The position numbers and the translations under genes were made by a program. 33,121 nt of DNA from Oceanospirillales bacterium (GTDB taxonomy: Bacteria > Pseudomonadota > Gammaproteobacteria > Pseudomonadales > Balneatricaceae): assembly GCA_007693685.1 (NCBI GenBank), contig REDB01000145.1, positions 1 to 33,121 of the forward strand. The letters run 5' to 3'. Position 1 is the stretch's first letter. Every line of letters starts with the position of its first letter. The notes beneath the pieces are model-generated. The model did not search any database. It saw nothing but the letters and a program-made list of their open reading frames with translations, and had not been told where the DNA came from. This document shows, in pieces, positions 1 through 8,039 of this stretch.

Positions 1-25
1 CTTGATTGTTTGTCATTAATCAAAG

Positions 26-47
26 CCAACCTCCGGGTTGGTTTTTT
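26..47 (+). terminator. Rho-independent terminator of an upstream gene
   Basis: A perfect six-pair stem, CCAACC and GGTTGG around a TCCG loop, is followed by six T residues on the plus strand. It would end a plus-strand transcript that begins outside the window. The minus side has no T-run, so it looks one-directional. The terminator near 25561 has a closely similar stem. Confidence 0.8.
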
Positions 48-122
48 GTATCTAAGAAAGAAGCTTAAAGGCATAGACTAAAAGCAGCTTCTTAGTTTAT
101 GTAAATATTAAAGCCAATAAAA

Positions 123-150
123 AACCGCGTTTCCGCGGTTTTTTATTTTT
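123..150. terminator. Bidirectional terminator downstream of aceF
   Basis: The arms AACCGCG and CGCGGTT form a GC-rich stem around a four-base loop. T-runs follow it in the plus direction and A-runs precede it, so it can work on both strands. On the minus strand it lies about 20 bases beyond the aceF stop codon and is the likely end of the aceE-aceF transcript. Confidence 0.85.
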
Positions 151-169
151 AAAACAGCAAGTTATTTGA

Positions 170-2137
170 TCATAATAACAAACGTCTGATATCACTCAAC
201 AAGCCAGTTAAATCCGTTAGGAATCGGCCTGCATCACCACCGTTAATCGCACGGTGATCATAAGAGAGACATAAAGGCATCATCAACCGTGGCTCGAACT
301 CTTTACCGTTCCAGCGTGGTTTGATATCTGCTCTAGATACACCCAGTATGGCGACTTCAGGTGCATTGACGATTGGCGTGAATCCTTGACCACCAATGCC
401 GCCCAAGCTTGAGATAGTAAAGCACGCGCCTTGCATCTCATTCGGCTTAAGCTTGCGATCTTTCGCTTTGCCTGCCAGCTCTGCTGCTTCACGAGAAAGC
501 TGATAGACGCTCTTCTTATCCGCATCCTTGATCACAGGAACCATCAAACCATTCGGTGTATCTACTGCAAGACCGATGTTCACATATTTCTTATAGACAA
601 CATGCTCACCATCAGCATGTAGAGATGCATTGAATTTCTGATGACGGCTCAATGCGATAGCACAGGCTTTAATCATGAATGGCAGCGGAGTCAGTTTAAC
701 ACCTGACTTCAGCGCCTCTTCTTTCATCTCTTTACGGAAAGCTTCCAGCTCAGTGATATCCGCATCATCAAATTGTGTAACATGCGGAATATTCAGCCAG
801 CAACGTGCCATATTGTCGCGGGTTAAGCGATCAATCTTGCTTAGTTTGACCATCTCCACTTCACCAAATTGAGTGAAGTCGACGGCAGGTATCGCAGGAA
901 TGCCAGAACCACCTGTAACCACGGCACCTTTTGGCTGCTCAGCAAGCTGTTTCAAGCTAGTCTTCACATAAAGCTGCACGTCTTCTTTCAGAATACGGTT
1001 ACGAGGTCCGGTACCTGTCACTTTGGCTAGATCAACACCAAACTCACGTGCCAATGCACGAACAGCAGGACCTGCGTGAACTTGACGATTACTCTTTTCA
1101 AGCGCATTCAAATCTGCGACAGGTGCCGATTTAGCTGGAGCAGGTGCAGCAGCCGTGGCTGGTGCAGATGCAGGAGCCGATTGAGCAGGAGCAGCTGCCA
1201 CAGGAGCCGCTGCCGCTGGTGCAGAACCTGCAACTTCTAATTCAAGCAACAGGTCATTTTCATTAACCTTGTCGCCTTCTTTGATATGCATCACTTTGAT
1301 GACACCCGACATAGGTGCAGGTACTTCCATGGATGCTTTGTCGGTTTCCAGTGTGATTAAGCTATCACCTTCGTTGATGCTGTCTCCCGCTTTCACTAAG
1401 ACTTCGATAACATCAACATCTGTCGCACCACTTAGATCAGGAATCAATACCTTTTCAATACCGCCAGCAGCAACGGGCGCAGCAGCAGATGCTGCTTGTG
1501 GCGCTGGAGCACTTTCTGCTTGAGGTGCTTCTGCTGCAGGGGCTGGAGCTGAGGACGCGCCCGCCACTTCTAACTCAAGCAACAGATCGTTTTCATTGAC
1601 CTGATCACCTTCTTTGATGTGCATCGCTTTGATGACGCCACCCATAGGGGCAGGCACTTCCATCGAGGCTTTGTCAGTTTCAAGTGTAATCAGGCTATCG
1701 CCTTCTGCGATGGTATCGCCCACTTTTACTAACACTTCGATGACATCAACATCAGTCGCGCCACTCAAATCTGGAATCAGTACTTTTTCGACTGAACTAG
1801 ACTGCGCGGCTGCAGGCGCAGCAGCAGGTGCTGGAGCTGCTGCAGGCGCAGTTTCCGCTTGAGGCGCTGGAGCGGGAGCTGCTTCTTGAGCGGAACCACC
1901 CTCTACTTCCAATTCAACAACGGCATCACCTTCGCTGCACGTATCACCTTCCTTCAATAGGATTTTGGTGATTTTACCTGCCGCAGTGGAAGGAACTTCC
2001 ATGGATGCTTTATCTGTTTCTAATACGATGAGTGAATCGCCTTCTGCGATCACATCACCCTCTTTGACGCAGACTTCAATAATGTCTACGCCATCATAAC
2101 CGCCGATATCCGGAACTGTTACTGTAATTTTGCTCAC
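170..2137 (-). CDS. aceF: Pyruvate dehydrogenase E2, dihydrolipoyl acetyltransferase
   Basis: This is the E2 core of the pyruvate dehydrogenase complex, which transfers the acetyl group from lipoyl-lysine to CoA in the cytoplasm. Three N-terminal lipoyl domains each carry the ETDKASMEVP motif, with lipoylated lysines at about 43, 156 and 267. They are joined by Ala/Pro-rich linkers. A peripheral subunit-binding domain follows at about 354-390 and the catalytic acetyltransferase domain at about 420-655. The catalytic motif reads DHRAING, with Asn where E. coli has Asp; I recall Asn also in pseudomonad E2p enzymes, so I do not read it as inactivation. Start is GTG, 655 codons, with AGAGGAT at good spacing. 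It lies 39 bases after aceE, presumably in one operon. Lipoyl domains 2 and 3 are nearly identical in protein but differ at many synonymous sites. Confidence 0.97.
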   Translation of the reverse strand: MSKITVTVPDIGGYDGVDIIEVCVKEGDVIAEGDSLIVLETDKASMEVPSTAAGKITKILLKEGDTCSEGDAVVELEVEGGSAQEAAPAPAPQAETAPAAAPAPAAAPAAAQSSSVEKVLIPDLSGATDVDVIEVLVKVGDTIAEGDSLITLETDKASMEVPAPMGGVIKAMHIKEGDQVNENDLLLELEVAGASSAPAPAAEAPQAESAPAPQAASAAAPVAAGGIEKVLIPDLSGATDVDVIEVLVKAGDSINEGDSLITLETDKASMEVPAPMSGVIKVMHIKEGDKVNENDLLLELEVAGSAPAAAAPVAAAPAQSAPASAPATAAAPAPAKSAPVADLNALEKSNRQVHAGPAVRALAREFGVDLAKVTGTGPRNRILKEDVQLYVKTSLKQLAEQPKGAVVTGGSGIPAIPAVDFTQFGEVEMVKLSKIDRLTRDNMARCWLNIPHVTQFDDADITELEAFRKEMKEEALKSGVKLTPLPFMIKACAIALSRHQKFNASLHADGEHVVYKKYVNIGLAVDTPNGLMVPVIKDADKKSVYQLSREAAELAGKAKDRKLKPNEMQGACFTISSLGGIGGQGFTPIVNAPEVAILGVSRADIKPRWNGKEFEPRLMMPLCLSYDHRAINGGDAGRFLTDLTGLLSDIRRLLL

Positions 2138-2176
2138 AATCTTATCCTCTCGCTATAGCTGTCAGAAGTACCTGTT

Positions 2177-4834
2177 TTACACGGTCCAAGGAGCCGGTTT
2201 TTCAGGGTTGATGTTGAACTTCTGCATAGCTTTAGCGACAACAGACGCTTCAAGCTTGCCTTCTTCCTGCAGTGCTTTCAGTGCAGCAACCACCACGTAG
2301 TGACGATTCACCTCAAAGAATTCACGCAGTTTGGCACGAGTATCAGAGCGACCGAAGCCGTCTGTGCCCAGTACTTTGTAGCGACGTGGAATGTATTCAC
2401 GCAACTGATCTGCATACATTCTCATGTAGTCAGTTGATGCGATCACGGGACCTTCACGACCTTTCAGGCACTGCTCTACGTATGACTCACGTGGCTGATC
2501 TTCAGGATGCAGCATGTTCCAGCGATAAACCGCCTGAGCATCTCGACGAAGTTCATTAATGGATGTGGTACTCCAAACATCCGATTCGATACCATAGTCT
2601 TCACGCAGAATTGTTGCCGCTTCACGCACTTCACGAAGAATGGAACCACAGCCCATCAACTGCACACGAAGATCGGCTTTTTTGCCTTCTTCGAGCAAGT
2701 ACATACCTTTGATGATGCCTTCTTCGGCGCCAGCAGGCATATCAGGATGCTGATAGTTTTCATTCAAGGTCGTGATGTAGTAGAACTTGTTCTCTTGGTC
2801 TTGGAACATACGCTTCAGACCATCTTGAACAATAACAGTCAACTCATAACCATAGGTTGGGTCGTAACTGACACAGTTAGGGATCATCTGCGCCATTAAA
2901 TGACTGTGACCATCCTGATGCTGTAAACCTTCACCATTCAAGGTAGTACGACCTGAAGTTGCACCGATCAAGAAGCCTCGAGCTTGCGAATCACCCGCTG
3001 CCCAAATCAAGTCCATGACACGCTGGAATCCAAACATCGAATAGAAAATGTAGAATGGAATCATTGGGCAATTATTATTGCTGTATGAAGTAGCGCAAGC
3101 TAACCATGCACTAAATGCACCTGACTCGTTGATACCCTCTTCAAGAATCTGACCTGTTTTAGATTCTTTATAGAACATAATCTGATCACGATCATGCGGA
3201 GTGTAACGCTGTCCTTGTGATGTGTAGATACCTAGCTGACGGAACATACCTTCCATACCGAAGGTTCTTGCTTCATCAGGAACAATTGGAACAACGCGAC
3301 TACCAACATTTTTATCTTTAACTAGAGTACTTAGCACTCGGTTAAGAGACATCTGAGTAGAAATTTCACGCTCGCCCGTACCCTTAAGCTGGCTACTAAA
3401 ATCTTCTAGAGAAGGGGTTTGCAGTGACTCAGAAACACTTCTTCGAGCCGGATAGAAGCCACCTAGCTTCTTACGGCGCTCAAACATATACTTCATTTCC
3501 GCAGATTCAGGCGATGGACGGTAGTAAGGAACCGTTTCCAACTGCTCATCATCCAGCGGGATATTGAAGCGATCACGGAAAGCTTTTAGGTCATCGATGG
3601 CGACTTTTTTCATCGAGTGTGTATCGTTTTTAGCTTCGCCCGATTGACCTGTACCGTAACCCTTGACCGTTTGTGCAAGGATAACGGTTGGTTGACCTTT
3701 GTGGTTCATCGCCGCATGGTAGGCTGCATAAACCTTGTAAGGGTCGTGGCCACCACGGTTTAGATTCATAATATCCTGATCGGTCATGTCTTTGACCATC
3801 TCTAACAATTCAGGATATTTGCCGAAGAAGTGTTCACGCGTGTAAGCGCCACCGTTGGCTTTATAGTTTTGCAACTCACCATCGACCACTTCATCCATGC
3901 GCTTCTGTAGCAAGCCTTTGTCATCTTTCTCGAATAGTGGATCCCAATGGCGACCCCAAAGACACTTGATGACGTTCCAGCCTGCTCCACGGAAGATAGA
4001 TTCAAGCTCTTGTACAATTTTGCCGTTACCACGAACAGGACCGTCTAAACGCTGCAAGTTACAGTTGACAACGAAAACGAGGTTTTCTAGTTGCTCCCGA
4101 CCTGCTAGCGAAATAGCACCTAAGGATTCTGGCTCATCACACTCACCATCACCTAAGAATGCCCATACCTTCCGATCGCCTCGTTTAACAAAATCACGAG
4201 CAGACAAGTAACGCATCACGTGTGCTTGATAGATAGCTTGAATAGGACCCAGACCCATGGAAACGGTTGGAAATTGCCAGAAATCGGGCATTAACCAAGG
4301 GTGTGGGTAAGAAGACAGACCATTACCATCAACTTCACGACGGAAGTTATCCATCTGCTCTTCAGTCAGACGACCTTCTAGATAGGCGCGAGCATAAATA
4401 CCCGGTGAGATATGGCCTTGGAAGAACACCATATCGGATTCGCGATCGCCTTCTGGACCATGGAAAAAGTAGTTAAAACCAATATCGTATAACGTTGCAG
4501 AAGAGGAGAAACTGGAAATGTGTCCACCTAATGCATCACTGTTGTCGTTGGCGCGCATAACCATTGCCATGGCATTCCAACGAATAAATGAGCGGATACG
4601 GCGTTCCATAAACAGGTCGCCCGGCATCCTCGCTTCATCTTTTGGTGAAATAGTATTTCGGTAATGAGTCGTTAAAGAACCAGCTGCGCCAAGGCCTATG
4701 TCTGATGCTTTACTGCCTAGTTTTTGTAAAATAAAACGAGCACGATCATCGCCCTCGTTCTTAGCTACTGACTCAAGTGCATCTAGCCACTCTTGAGTTT
4801 CGATCGGATCCACATCTTCTTTTATATCGTGCAC
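2177..4834 (-). CDS. aceE: Pyruvate dehydrogenase E1 component (homodimeric)
   Basis: AceE decarboxylates pyruvate with thiamine diphosphate and reductively acetylates the lipoyl groups of AceF. The thiamine-binding motif GDGECDEP, followed about 25 residues later by VNCNLQ, is present near residues 228-260. The track ORF begins at a TTG at 4849, but that TTG is part of TTGGAGA, which is a good Shine-Dalgarno sequence. I therefore choose the GTG at 4834, nine bases beyond GGAG. This gives 885 residues with DVDPIET placed almost exactly as in E. coli AceE (887 residues). The gene is followed by aceF and preceded by pdhR, and a promoter with an overlapping operator lies in the gap. Confidence 0.96.
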   Translation of the reverse strand: MHDIKEDVDPIETQEWLDALESVAKNEGDDRARFILQKLGSKASDIGLGAAGSLTTHYRNTISPKDEARMPGDLFMERRIRSFIRWNAMAMVMRANDNSDALGGHISSFSSSATLYDIGFNYFFHGPEGDRESDMVFFQGHISPGIYARAYLEGRLTEEQMDNFRREVDGNGLSSYPHPWLMPDFWQFPTVSMGLGPIQAIYQAHVMRYLSARDFVKRGDRKVWAFLGDGECDEPESLGAISLAGREQLENLVFVVNCNLQRLDGPVRGNGKIVQELESIFRGAGWNVIKCLWGRHWDPLFEKDDKGLLQKRMDEVVDGELQNYKANGGAYTREHFFGKYPELLEMVKDMTDQDIMNLNRGGHDPYKVYAAYHAAMNHKGQPTVILAQTVKGYGTGQSGEAKNDTHSMKKVAIDDLKAFRDRFNIPLDDEQLETVPYYRPSPESAEMKYMFERRKKLGGFYPARRSVSESLQTPSLEDFSSQLKGTGEREISTQMSLNRVLSTLVKDKNVGSRVVPIVPDEARTFGMEGMFRQLGIYTSQGQRYTPHDRDQIMFYKESKTGQILEEGINESGAFSAWLACATSYSNNNCPMIPFYIFYSMFGFQRVMDLIWAAGDSQARGFLIGATSGRTTLNGEGLQHQDGHSHLMAQMIPNCVSYDPTYGYELTVIVQDGLKRMFQDQENKFYYITTLNENYQHPDMPAGAEEGIIKGMYLLEEGKKADLRVQLMGCGSILREVREAATILREDYGIESDVWSTTSINELRRDAQAVYRWNMLHPEDQPRESYVEQCLKGREGPVIASTDYMRMYADQLREYIPRRYKVLGTDGFGRSDTRAKLREFFEVNRHYVVVAALKALQEEGKLEASVVAKAMQKFNINPEKPAPWTV

Positions 4835-4921
4835 TTTTATTATCTCCAAACAGCAGATGACTGTAGTTTTGAAAGACTAGACGGTTACAGCTGATTTTGC
4901 ATGCTGCACCGCACAGATTAT

Positions 4922-4950
4922 TTTGTAGTAATACTACCTTTTTCAGTCAA
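4922..4950 (-). promoter_or_regulatory. Putative aceEF promoter
   Basis: On the minus strand TTGACT is followed after 17 bases by TACAAA, matching sigma-70 -35 and -10 elements in five and four of six positions. Transcription would start about 80 bases before the aceE start. A GntR-type palindrome lies across the spacer and -10 element, suggesting repression by PdhR. Confidence 0.6.
4925..4937. promoter_or_regulatory. Putative PdhR (GntR/FadR-type) operator
   Basis: GTAGT-AAT-ACTAC is a perfect inverted repeat with a three-base spacer. It has the GT-NNN-AC core layout of FadR-subfamily operators and resembles the E. coli PdhR site (TTGGT-NNN-ACCAA), with AG/CT in place of GG/CC. It overlaps the predicted aceEF promoter and pdhR is the next gene, so PdhR is the natural candidate. 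Assignment is inference. Confidence 0.6.
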
Positions 4951-5032
4951 AAAAGTCCATAAAACCGCTATTTTAGGGTTGTTTTGCAGTGCAACAAATT
5001 ATTTTTGTAATAAAAGTACAAGAATATTTATT

Positions 5033-5812
5033 TTAACTTATTGTTTTATCTTTTGTATTTACATCAACACGTCGTAAAGAGCGTTCGACTCGGGTATTTT
5101 CTCTACCCTGTTCTTGTAGTGCATCTTCAACAAAAGAAAGATGATCTTGCACAGCCTTTCTTGCTAAAACGGCGTTACCAGCCTCAATGGCCTCAAGCAA
5201 CACACCATGCTGATCATGAATAGTGCGGCGGTAGTCAGGTTTTGGATAGATTTTCGAAAGATTGTCACCAATATGATGGCTTAGCAAACTAAACAATGCG
5301 CGCATCATATGCAGTAAAACCGTATTATGTGCCGCAGCTGCAATGGATAAGTGGAACTCCACATCAGCCTTTACCTCTTGATCAAACATACGCTGATCAT
5401 GACAGCGCTGAAGCTCTTCGTAACAGTTACGTATTTTTTGCTTATCCGCTGCGGTTCCTCGCAAGGCGGCATAGTATGCAGAAACCCCTTCGAGTGCGTG
5501 CCTAAACTCAAGCAAGTCATATTGAGCTTCAGGGTGAGTTTCAAACAACTTCATCAAGGGGTCTGAAAGGCCCGAACCTAGAGTTTCGTTAACAAAGGTT
5601 CCACCGCCTTGGCGACTGGTAAGTAAACCTCGCGCTATCAATTTTTGAACCGCTTCACGCAATGAGGGGCGTGATACGCCAAATTTCACCGCCAACTCTC
5701 TTTCAGGTGGGAGTTGCTGCCCGGGACTGAAAGTCCCTTCAAGAATCATCTCTTCTATCTGACTCATTATCACATCAGATATTTTTGGCTGCTTAACGTT
5801 TTTGTAAACCAT
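5033..5812 (-). CDS. pdhR: Pyruvate dehydrogenase complex repressor, GntR family
   Basis: PdhR is a transcription factor that in E. coli represses the pyruvate dehydrogenase genes and is released by pyruvate. A winged helix-turn-helix domain spans about residues 8-75, including LPPERELAVKFGVSRPSLRE and the GGGTFV wing. A C-terminal FCD ligand-binding domain follows at about 95-225. The track ORF starts four codons earlier at 5824. I prefer the ATG at 5812 because MVYKNVKQPKISDVI aligns end to end with the E. coli start; the Shine-Dalgarno is weak for either choice. The product is 259 residues against 254 in E. coli. It is transcribed towards aceE-aceF, with a separate promoter in the 200-base gap. 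Confidence 0.9.
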   Translation of the reverse strand: MVYKNVKQPKISDVIMSQIEEMILEGTFSPGQQLPPERELAVKFGVSRPSLREAVQKLIARGLLTSRQGGGTFVNETLGSGLSDPLMKLFETHPEAQYDLLEFRHALEGVSAYYAALRGTAADKQKIRNCYEELQRCHDQRMFDQEVKADVEFHLSIAAAAHNTVLLHMMRALFSLLSHHIGDNLSKIYPKPDYRRTIHDQHGVLLEAIEAGNAVLARKAVQDHLSFVEDALQEQGRENTRVERSLRRVDVNTKDKTIS

Positions 5813-5898
5813 CGGTCCTGCCATTAATCAGTATTAAAGGTCGTCTTTTATCTATTAGTTTCTGTTATTGACCTCATCACAATAATTTAACCACAAAC

Positions 5899-5933
5899 TC
5901 ACTGACATAGCAGTGACTTAATCGTATAGTCAC
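5899..5933. promoter_or_regulatory. Two overlapping inverted repeats (probable operator)
   Basis: TCACTG-6-CAGTGA (5899-5916) and GTGACT-9-AGTCAC (5913-5933) share a half-site. Together they cover the -35, spacer and -10 of the permease promoter. The pattern suggests a repressor bound to two adjacent sites. The half-site CAGTGACT does not resemble the site upstream of aceE, so a different regulator is likely. Confidence 0.5.
5902..5930 (+). promoter_or_regulatory. Putative promoter of the AEC permease gene
   Basis: CTGACA and TATAGT are separated by 17 bases, each matching five of six sigma-70 consensus positions. The predicted start of transcription is about 26 bases before the ATG at 5964. 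Confidence 0.65.
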
Positions 5934-5963
5934 TCGTTTATCTAAGTAACAGGTTTTGTCGTT

Positions 5964-6857
5964 ATGGAAGTCACTTCATGGATGGTGGTCGAGCGTATAT
6001 TCCAGACCATCTTTCCGCTACTAGCGATCGTATTAGTCGGCTTTATTTATGCTCGCAAACGCCCCACAGACATGTCAGTTGCCAACAAGGTGAATATTGA
6101 TATTTTCACGCCGGCACTGATCTTTTCCGTTATGTCTGCAGAAAACTTCGATCTTCCTAACTACTATCCACTTGCTATGGCTGCAGTACTGGTCATTATT
6201 TTATCAGGAATACTCATCTGGCCTTTATGCCGCATTATTGGTGTTAAACCGAAAACCTTCTTACCGCCGATGATGTTTTCCAATAGTGGCAATCTAGGCA
6301 TTCCATTGATCGTCTTAGCCTTTGGTGAAGCGGCTTTACCAGCAGCCGTGGTTCTATTCTTAGTGGAAAACCTGCTTCACTTCACTCTTGGCTTATATAT
6401 TCTGGATAACAAAACCAAGCTATTACAGCTCTTAAGAATGCCGATGATTATCGCAACCATTGCCGGAGTTGCTTGGAGCTACACCGATTGGATACTTCCA
6501 GCACCCTTAAGAACTTTTGTAGATATGCTAGGGCAGATTGCCATTCCTTTGATGCTGTTTGCACTTGGCGTTCGCATGACCAGTATTGATTTTACACATT
6601 GGAAAATTGGCGTGTGGGGAGCTGTACTAGCACCCGTAACAGGCTTAGCGATTGCTTTGTCTTTACAACCTTTTTTCCAGCTGGAAGCACAACACTTTGC
6701 CTACTTACTGCTGTTTGCTGCGCTGCCACCCGCTGTACTCAACTATATGGTGTCTGAGCGTTATAATCAGGAGCCGCATTTAGTAGCCGCAATAGTGTTG
6801 ATTGGTAACGTGGGAAGCTTGTTATTTATTCCTGTAGTGCTGGCTTTCACGCTCTGA
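5964..6857 (+). CDS. AEC-family transporter (auxin efflux carrier type permease)
   Basis: This 297-residue protein is strongly hydrophobic along its whole length, with roughly ten membrane segments as expected for AEC carriers. The motif FSNSGNLGIPL and the C-terminal stretch with PPAVLNYMVSERYN are typical of the family. Members move organic acids such as malate or malonate, or other small anions; the substrate here cannot be told from sequence. The gene is divergent from pdhR and has its own promoter with overlapping inverted repeats. The Shine-Dalgarno (ACAGG) is weak. An ATG six codons further in is a possible alternative start. Proximity to pyruvate dehydrogenase might suggest a carboxylate substrate, but this is only a guess. 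Confidence 0.85.
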   Translation: MEVTSWMVVERIFQTIFPLLAIVLVGFIYARKRPTDMSVANKVNIDIFTPALIFSVMSAENFDLPNYYPLAMAAVLVIILSGILIWPLCRIIGVKPKTFLPPMMFSNSGNLGIPLIVLAFGEAALPAAVVLFLVENLLHFTLGLYILDNKTKLLQLLRMPMIIATIAGVAWSYTDWILPAPLRTFVDMLGQIAIPLMLFALGVRMTSIDFTHWKIGVWGAVLAPVTGLAIALSLQPFFQLEAQHFAYLLLFAALPPAVLNYMVSERYNQEPHLVAAIVLIGNVGSLLFIPVVLAFTL

Positions 6858-6886
6858 CAACCAACCCCAAAGAGTTGATTGTCAGA
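6853..6886. repeat. Long inverted repeat at the permease stop codon
   Basis: TCTGACAA pairs perfectly with TTGTCAGA, and an inner CAAC/GTTG extends the stem past one mismatch. The permease TGA lies inside the left arm. There is no T-run on either side, so it is not a standard terminator. It may protect the 3' ends of the converging transcripts. Confidence 0.55.
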
Positions 6887-6903
6887 AGGTGGTGTTACGA
6901 TTG

Positions 6904-7188
6904 TTACTGCTGAGAAGTTGTTTCTAACAGTAATACGTCACGGTTGCGCTCCAATGTCGCAGGACCGATACCTTGAACTTGGGTTAGCTCTTCAATACTA
7001 ACAAAACCACCTTTTTCAGTTCGATAATCAACGATTGCTTGGGCTTTCGCAGGTCCAACACCTGATAATGCAGCGGCTATTTCACTAGCTGTAGCACTGT
7101 TGATATCAATGGGTGAAGTTGCTTGTAAAGATGAACTGAGTGCTAGTGCAAAGACAAGTGCGAATGCACCCAAAATTGAGCGTTTCAT
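6904..7188 (-). CDS. Exported ComEA-like helix-hairpin-helix protein
   Basis: A signal peptide (MKRSILGAFALVFALALSSS, cleavage after about SLQA) is followed by one ComEA-type domain with two helix-hairpin-helix motifs, LSGVGPAKAQAI and VQGIGPATLERN. Such domains bind DNA without sequence specificity, and ComEA-like periplasmic proteins pull in DNA during transformation. Small single-domain versions are widespread in gammaproteobacteria and their role is often unproven. I start at the ATG at 7188, not the track start at 7233, because AAGGAGGT lies just upstream and the signal peptide then begins correctly. The product is 94 residues. A perfect CTGACT/AGTCAG hairpin sits in the leader at 7214-7230. 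The pyrF terminator upstream separates this gene from the long operon. Confidence 0.85.
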   Translation of the reverse strand: MKRSILGAFALVFALALSSSLQATSPIDINSATASEIAAALSGVGPAKAQAIVDYRTEKGGFVSIEELTQVQGIGPATLERNRDVLLLETTSQQ

Positions 7189-7254
7189 AGAAGACCTCCT
7201 TGTTGATAAGTAACTGACTTTCCTAGTCAGCAAAGAAATCTTAAATCCTTTTAC

Positions 7255-7288
7255 AAAAAAAGCCAGATAGATTTCAGCCTATCTGACT
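7255..7288 (-). terminator. Rho-independent terminator of pyrF
   Basis: On the minus strand AGTCAGATAG and CTATCTGGCT form a ten-pair stem with one G-U wobble, followed by seven T residues. It lies about 25 bases beyond the pyrF stop and should end the operon before the comEA-like gene. Confidence 0.85.
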
Positions 7289-7312
7289 TTCTTTTGATCA
7301 AAATCAATTTTT

Positions 7313-8026
7313 TCAGCAAAAACCAGCGTTTCTTATATCAGTCAAAATTACTGAACAGCTTTCAGCAGGATCTTTTGCTTGAGTAATAGGGCGGCCAATC
7401 ACTAAATAACTACTACCCTGCTCTAGTGCAGTCACAGGAGTCATAATTCTTTTTTGATCACCAGATTCTGAGTCGGCAGGACGAATACCCGGGGTCACAA
7501 GACAAAACTCTTTAGGTAAGCTGGTTCTTAATAAAGCAGCTTCTTGGGCGGAACAAACAACACCATGCAAACCAGATTGTGCCGTTAGGTGTGCCAAACG
7601 TTCAACCTGTAATGCTGGGTCTAAGTCGATACCTAATTCTTCAAGATCCGACTTCTCCATACTCGTTAAAACGGTTACTGCGATGAGTAGAGTGTCGCTG
7701 TTCGCCTGAGATAGGATATTCGCTGCCGCTTCCATCATTCTTCGACCACCAGAAGCATGGACATTAACCATCCATACTCCTAACTCTGCAGCAGCTTTAA
7801 CGGCCATAGCGGTGGTGTTTGGAATATCATGAAATTTCAAATCAAGAAACACATCAAAACCTTGCTTTTGCAGTGCTTCAACGACCGCAGGACCTGCTCG
7901 TGTAAAAAGTTCTTTACCAACTTTTACTCGACAATCATTAGGGTCCAATAAGGATGCCATATTGAGGGCTGAAGCTTGATCTGGATAGTCTAGCGCGACA
8001 ATGATGGGGCTTTTAGAGTGTGACAT
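7313..8026 (-). CDS. pyrF: Orotidine 5'-phosphate decarboxylase
   Basis: PyrF makes UMP from orotidine monophosphate, the last step of de novo pyrimidine synthesis. The catalytic signature [10 protein letters not shown] is present with D62, K64 and D67, and IIVALDYPD near the start and PGIRP later on fit the family barrel. The track ORF begins at a GTG at 8047 inside lapB. I prefer the ATG at 8026 because AGGA lies six bases before it, giving 237 residues and a gap of 13 bases after lapB. The lapB-pyrF order is common in gammaproteobacteria. A strong terminator follows. Confidence 0.96.
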   Translation of the reverse strand: MSHSKSPIIVALDYPDQASALNMASLLDPNDCRVKVGKELFTRAGPAVVEALQKQGFDVFLDLKFHDIPNTTAMAVKAAAELGVWMVNVHASGGRRMMEAAANILSQANSDTLLIAVTVLTSMEKSDLEELGIDLDPALQVERLAHLTAQSGLHGVVCSAQEAALLRTSLPKEFCLVTPGIRPADSESGDQKRIMTPVTALEQGSSYLVIGRPITQAKDPAESCSVILTDIRNAGFC

Positions 8027-8039
8027 GGATTTTCCTAAA

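Noticed and set aside
431-1862. Plus-strand ORFs opposite aceF (431-622, 675-872, 1269-1523, 1614-1862)
   Set aside because: They are antisense shadows of the repetitive lipoyl-domain and catalytic coding sequence, with no Shine-Dalgarno or family motifs.
1130-1900. Repeats in aceF as a possible CRISPR or tandem-repeat array
   Set aside because: They are coding repeats of lipoyl domains and Ala/Pro linkers, irregular in spacing and in frame.
2272-4476. Plus-strand ORFs opposite aceE
   Set aside because: Antisense shadows of a highly conserved gene, with cysteine/histidine-rich or random composition.
4835-4849. TTG start of aceE in the ORF track
   Set aside because: The TTG belongs to the Shine-Dalgarno sequence TTGGAGA. 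The GTG at 4834 fits both spacing and homology.
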